From Alphaproteobacteria bacterium PA4 (GTDB taxonomy: Bacteria; Pseudomonadota; Alphaproteobacteria; Sphingomonadales; Sphingomonadaceae): a stretch of DNA of 64,000 bases. Position numbers and translations under genes: made by a program. The stretch is taken from assembly GCA_002256005.1 (NCBI GenBank), contig NKIQ01000003.1, forward strand, positions 1 to 64,000, in the 5' to 3' direction. This document shows positions 62,738-64,000 of this stretch, piece by piece (positions within the stretch are counted from its first letter, which is position 1; each line of letters begins with the position of its first letter). Below the pieces are notes generated by a model. It had not been told where the DNA came from. It did no database searches and saw nothing but the letters and a program-made list of their open reading frames with translations.

Positions 62738-64000
62738 CGGCGCTCCCTAGGCGCTTGAACTTCGCCTTGCGGCGCCATTGCGACATGCCGCGCCGCGCCG
62801 ACGATGGCAACCGCTTCGTCGAGCGGCAAGCGATCAATCGGTGTGCCGGGTGGAAAGGCGCCAAGCAGGCGGGATGGCACGGATGGCCCGACCAGCACGA
62901 AGGTGCCGCGATCGTCGGCGCGGCGGATCAGCCGGCCAAAGGCCTGCGCCAGCCGGCCCATGGCGACGCGATCGTCGAAACCGGTGCCGCCGCCCGCCGC
63001 GCGCCGCGCCGCGTGCAGCACCGTCGGCCGCGGCCAGGGCACGCCCTCCATGATGACCTGGCGCAGCGATTCGCCCGGCACATCGACGCCGTCGCGCAGC
63101 GCATCGGTGCCAAGCAGCGAGGCGCGCGGTTCGGCGCGGAAGATGTCGACCAGCGTGCCGGTTTCGATGGGATCGACGTGCTGGGCATAAAGCGGCAGCC
63201 CGGCGCGAGCGAGCGGATCGGCGATGCGGGCATGGACGGCACGCAGCCGGGCGATGGCGGTGAACAGGCCGAGTGTGCCGCCCTCCGCCGCCTCGATCAG
63301 CGCGCGATAGGCATGGGCGAGGCCGCTGAGATCGCCGCGGCGAATGTCGGTGACGATCAGCACCCTTGCGTTGCTGGCATAGTCGAACGGGCTGGCGGCG
63401 GCGAAGTGCAGCGGCGGCGAAGCGAGCTGGCTGGCGCCGGTGCGGGCATCGGCCTCCGCCCAATCCTCGCTGTCCGCCGCCACCCGGCCGCGCAGCGTCG
63501 CCGAGGTGACCAGCACGCCCTGCGCCGGCTCCAGCACGGCGCGGGCGAACGGCCGCATCGGATCGAGCCAATGGCGGTGGATGCCGATATCGAGCTCACG
63601 CCCGTCGTGGCGCGCGATGGCGAACCAATCGACGAACGCCGCATCCGCCGCGCCGCCCAGCCGCGCCAGCAGCCCGGTCCAGGCGGCGATCAGCTCGCAG
63701 CGCAGGCGCAGCCCGGCGGCGGCGCCTTCCACCCGGGCGCGGCCGCTGCCATCCAGCCAGTCGGGCGGATCGTCGAGCAGCAGCTTCAGCCGCGCCTCCA
63801 GCGCCGCCATCGGCAGCGCCAGCCGCGCCAGCGCCTGCGCCGCCACGCCGGCGGCCTCCACCACCGGCGGCAGCACCTCGGCGATTTCGGTTTCAAGGCC
63901 GAAGCCGGCGTCGCTGCCGGCGGCTTCGGCACGGGCGAACACCTGGCCGCGTACCGCTGCGAGCAGTGCCTCGATGGGGCCATCGGCCATGCCGTCCGCA
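62734..64000 (-). CDS. DinG-like ATP-dependent DNA helicase, C-terminal part (truncated by window)
   Basis: At least 418 residues, open at the window edge, so the N-terminal helicase motifs I-II lie outside. Motif IV-VI region: VLVTSATLRGR, LGLFTAIARLRAVHARIA, ASLLGTDALRDGVDVPGESL, and the arginine-finger segment GRLAQAFGRLIRRADDRG followed by PSRLLGAFPPG. XPD/DinG superfamily 2 helicase acting on DNA. Presence of the [4Fe-4S] domain cannot be judged here. Confidence 0.9.
   Translation of the reverse strand, partial: ADGMADGPIEALLAAVRGQVFARAEAAGSDAGFGLETEIAEVLPPVVEAAGVAAQALARLALPMAALEARLKLLLDDPPDWLDGSGRARVEGAAAGLRLRCELIAAWTGLLARLGGAADAAFVDWFAIARHDGRELDIGIHRHWLDPMRPFARAVLEPAQGVLVTSATLRGRVAADSEDWAEADARTGASQLASPPLHFAAASPFDYASNARVLIVTDIRRGDLSGLAHAYRALIEAAEGGTLGLFTAIARLRAVHARIADPLARAGLPLYAQHVDPIETGTLVDIFRAEPRASLLGTDALRDGVDVPGESLRQVIMEGVPWPRPTVLHAARRAAGGGTGFDDRVAMGRLAQAFGRLIRRADDRGTFVLVGPSVPSRLLGAFPPGTPIDRLPLDEAVAIVGAARHVAMAPQGEVQAPRERR

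Overview
The window reads as one contig end from a GC-rich alphaproteobacterium of the Sphingomonadales type. The reasons are very dense coding, his genes in the order hisB-H-A-F-E, PEPxxWA-type PEP-CTERM proteins, a hisN-type histidinol phosphatase, an aceA/regulator/aceB glyoxylate block, an ECF sigma/NrsF pair and several families of intergenic palindromes typical of such genomes. The first ~3.0 kb does not fit. It is less GC-rich and encodes a metalloprotease with autotransporter-associated beta-strand repeats of the kind found in Verrucomicrobia. It is joined in frame to a truncated sphingomonad gene lying after hemC-hemD. I read this as an assembly chimera until shown otherwise.

Layout. 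1-3.0 kb: foreign protease fragment. 3.0-5.1 kb (minus): hemC, hemD and a truncated membrane coiled-coil protein. 5.2-6.6 kb: S41 protease lipoprotein. 6.7-12.4 kb (minus): hisB, hisH, hisA, hisF, hisE, then a purine phosphoribosyltransferase and adenine deaminase; two paralogous PEP-CTERM genes on the plus strand flank hisB, one of them between hisB and hisH. 13.2-18.0 kb: J-domain protein, lysophospholipid-transporter-like MFS protein, and a GDP-fucose/glycosyltransferase operon (gmd, fcl, GT2). 18.0-25.1 kb (minus): ChaA-like antiporter, alkylsulfatase, an Alg14/Alg13-like glycosyltransferase pair coupled to a thioesterase, flavin monooxygenase, DUF1289, ABA4-like protein and a lipoprotein. 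25.5-28.0 kb (plus): adenosine kinase, HAD nucleotidase, dapD. 28.2-39.9 kb: hisN, CoA-transferase, hydrolases, M28 peptidase, a Tat-exported aminotransferase, a lysozyme-inhibitor-like protein and small housekeeping enzymes, ending with an aldehyde dehydrogenase and a TetR gene. 40.0-43.0 kb: SDR and acyl-CoA synthetase. 43.2-48.0 kb: isocitrate lyase, its divergent ScfR/RamB-like regulator and malate synthase, which together form the glyoxylate shunt. 48.2-49.1 kb: a less GC-rich patch with two small membrane-protein ORFs. 49.1-52.8 kb: class A PBP, SH3 protein and 2-hydroxyacid dehydrogenase. 52.9-56.5 kb: the ECF sigma module. 56.5-64 kb: nitronate monooxygenase-like protein, GIY-YIG and DUF2239 genes, chlorite-dismutase-family protein, thiolase-like protein, VOC protein, SixA and a DinG-like helicase running off the end.

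The most interesting points are four. (1) A self-contained ECF-sigma module: sigma, NrsF and AraC are translationally coupled, and the motif GTAACC-N16-CGAA occurs both upstream of the sigma gene and upstream of the convergent DUF1223 and DAM-repeat (MXKDX-like) genes. (2) A ~120-bp structured element starts at the stop codon of both aceA and the 2-hydroxyacid dehydrogenase gene; it has three hairpins, and stem changes in the first are compensated. (3) A palindromic repeat inserted in the 3' end of hisH adds ~37 residues yet keeps the GTGA coupling to hisA. (4) About twelve A-tracts spaced ~10.6 bp apart lie upstream of the acyl-CoA synthetase gene and predict strong DNA curvature.
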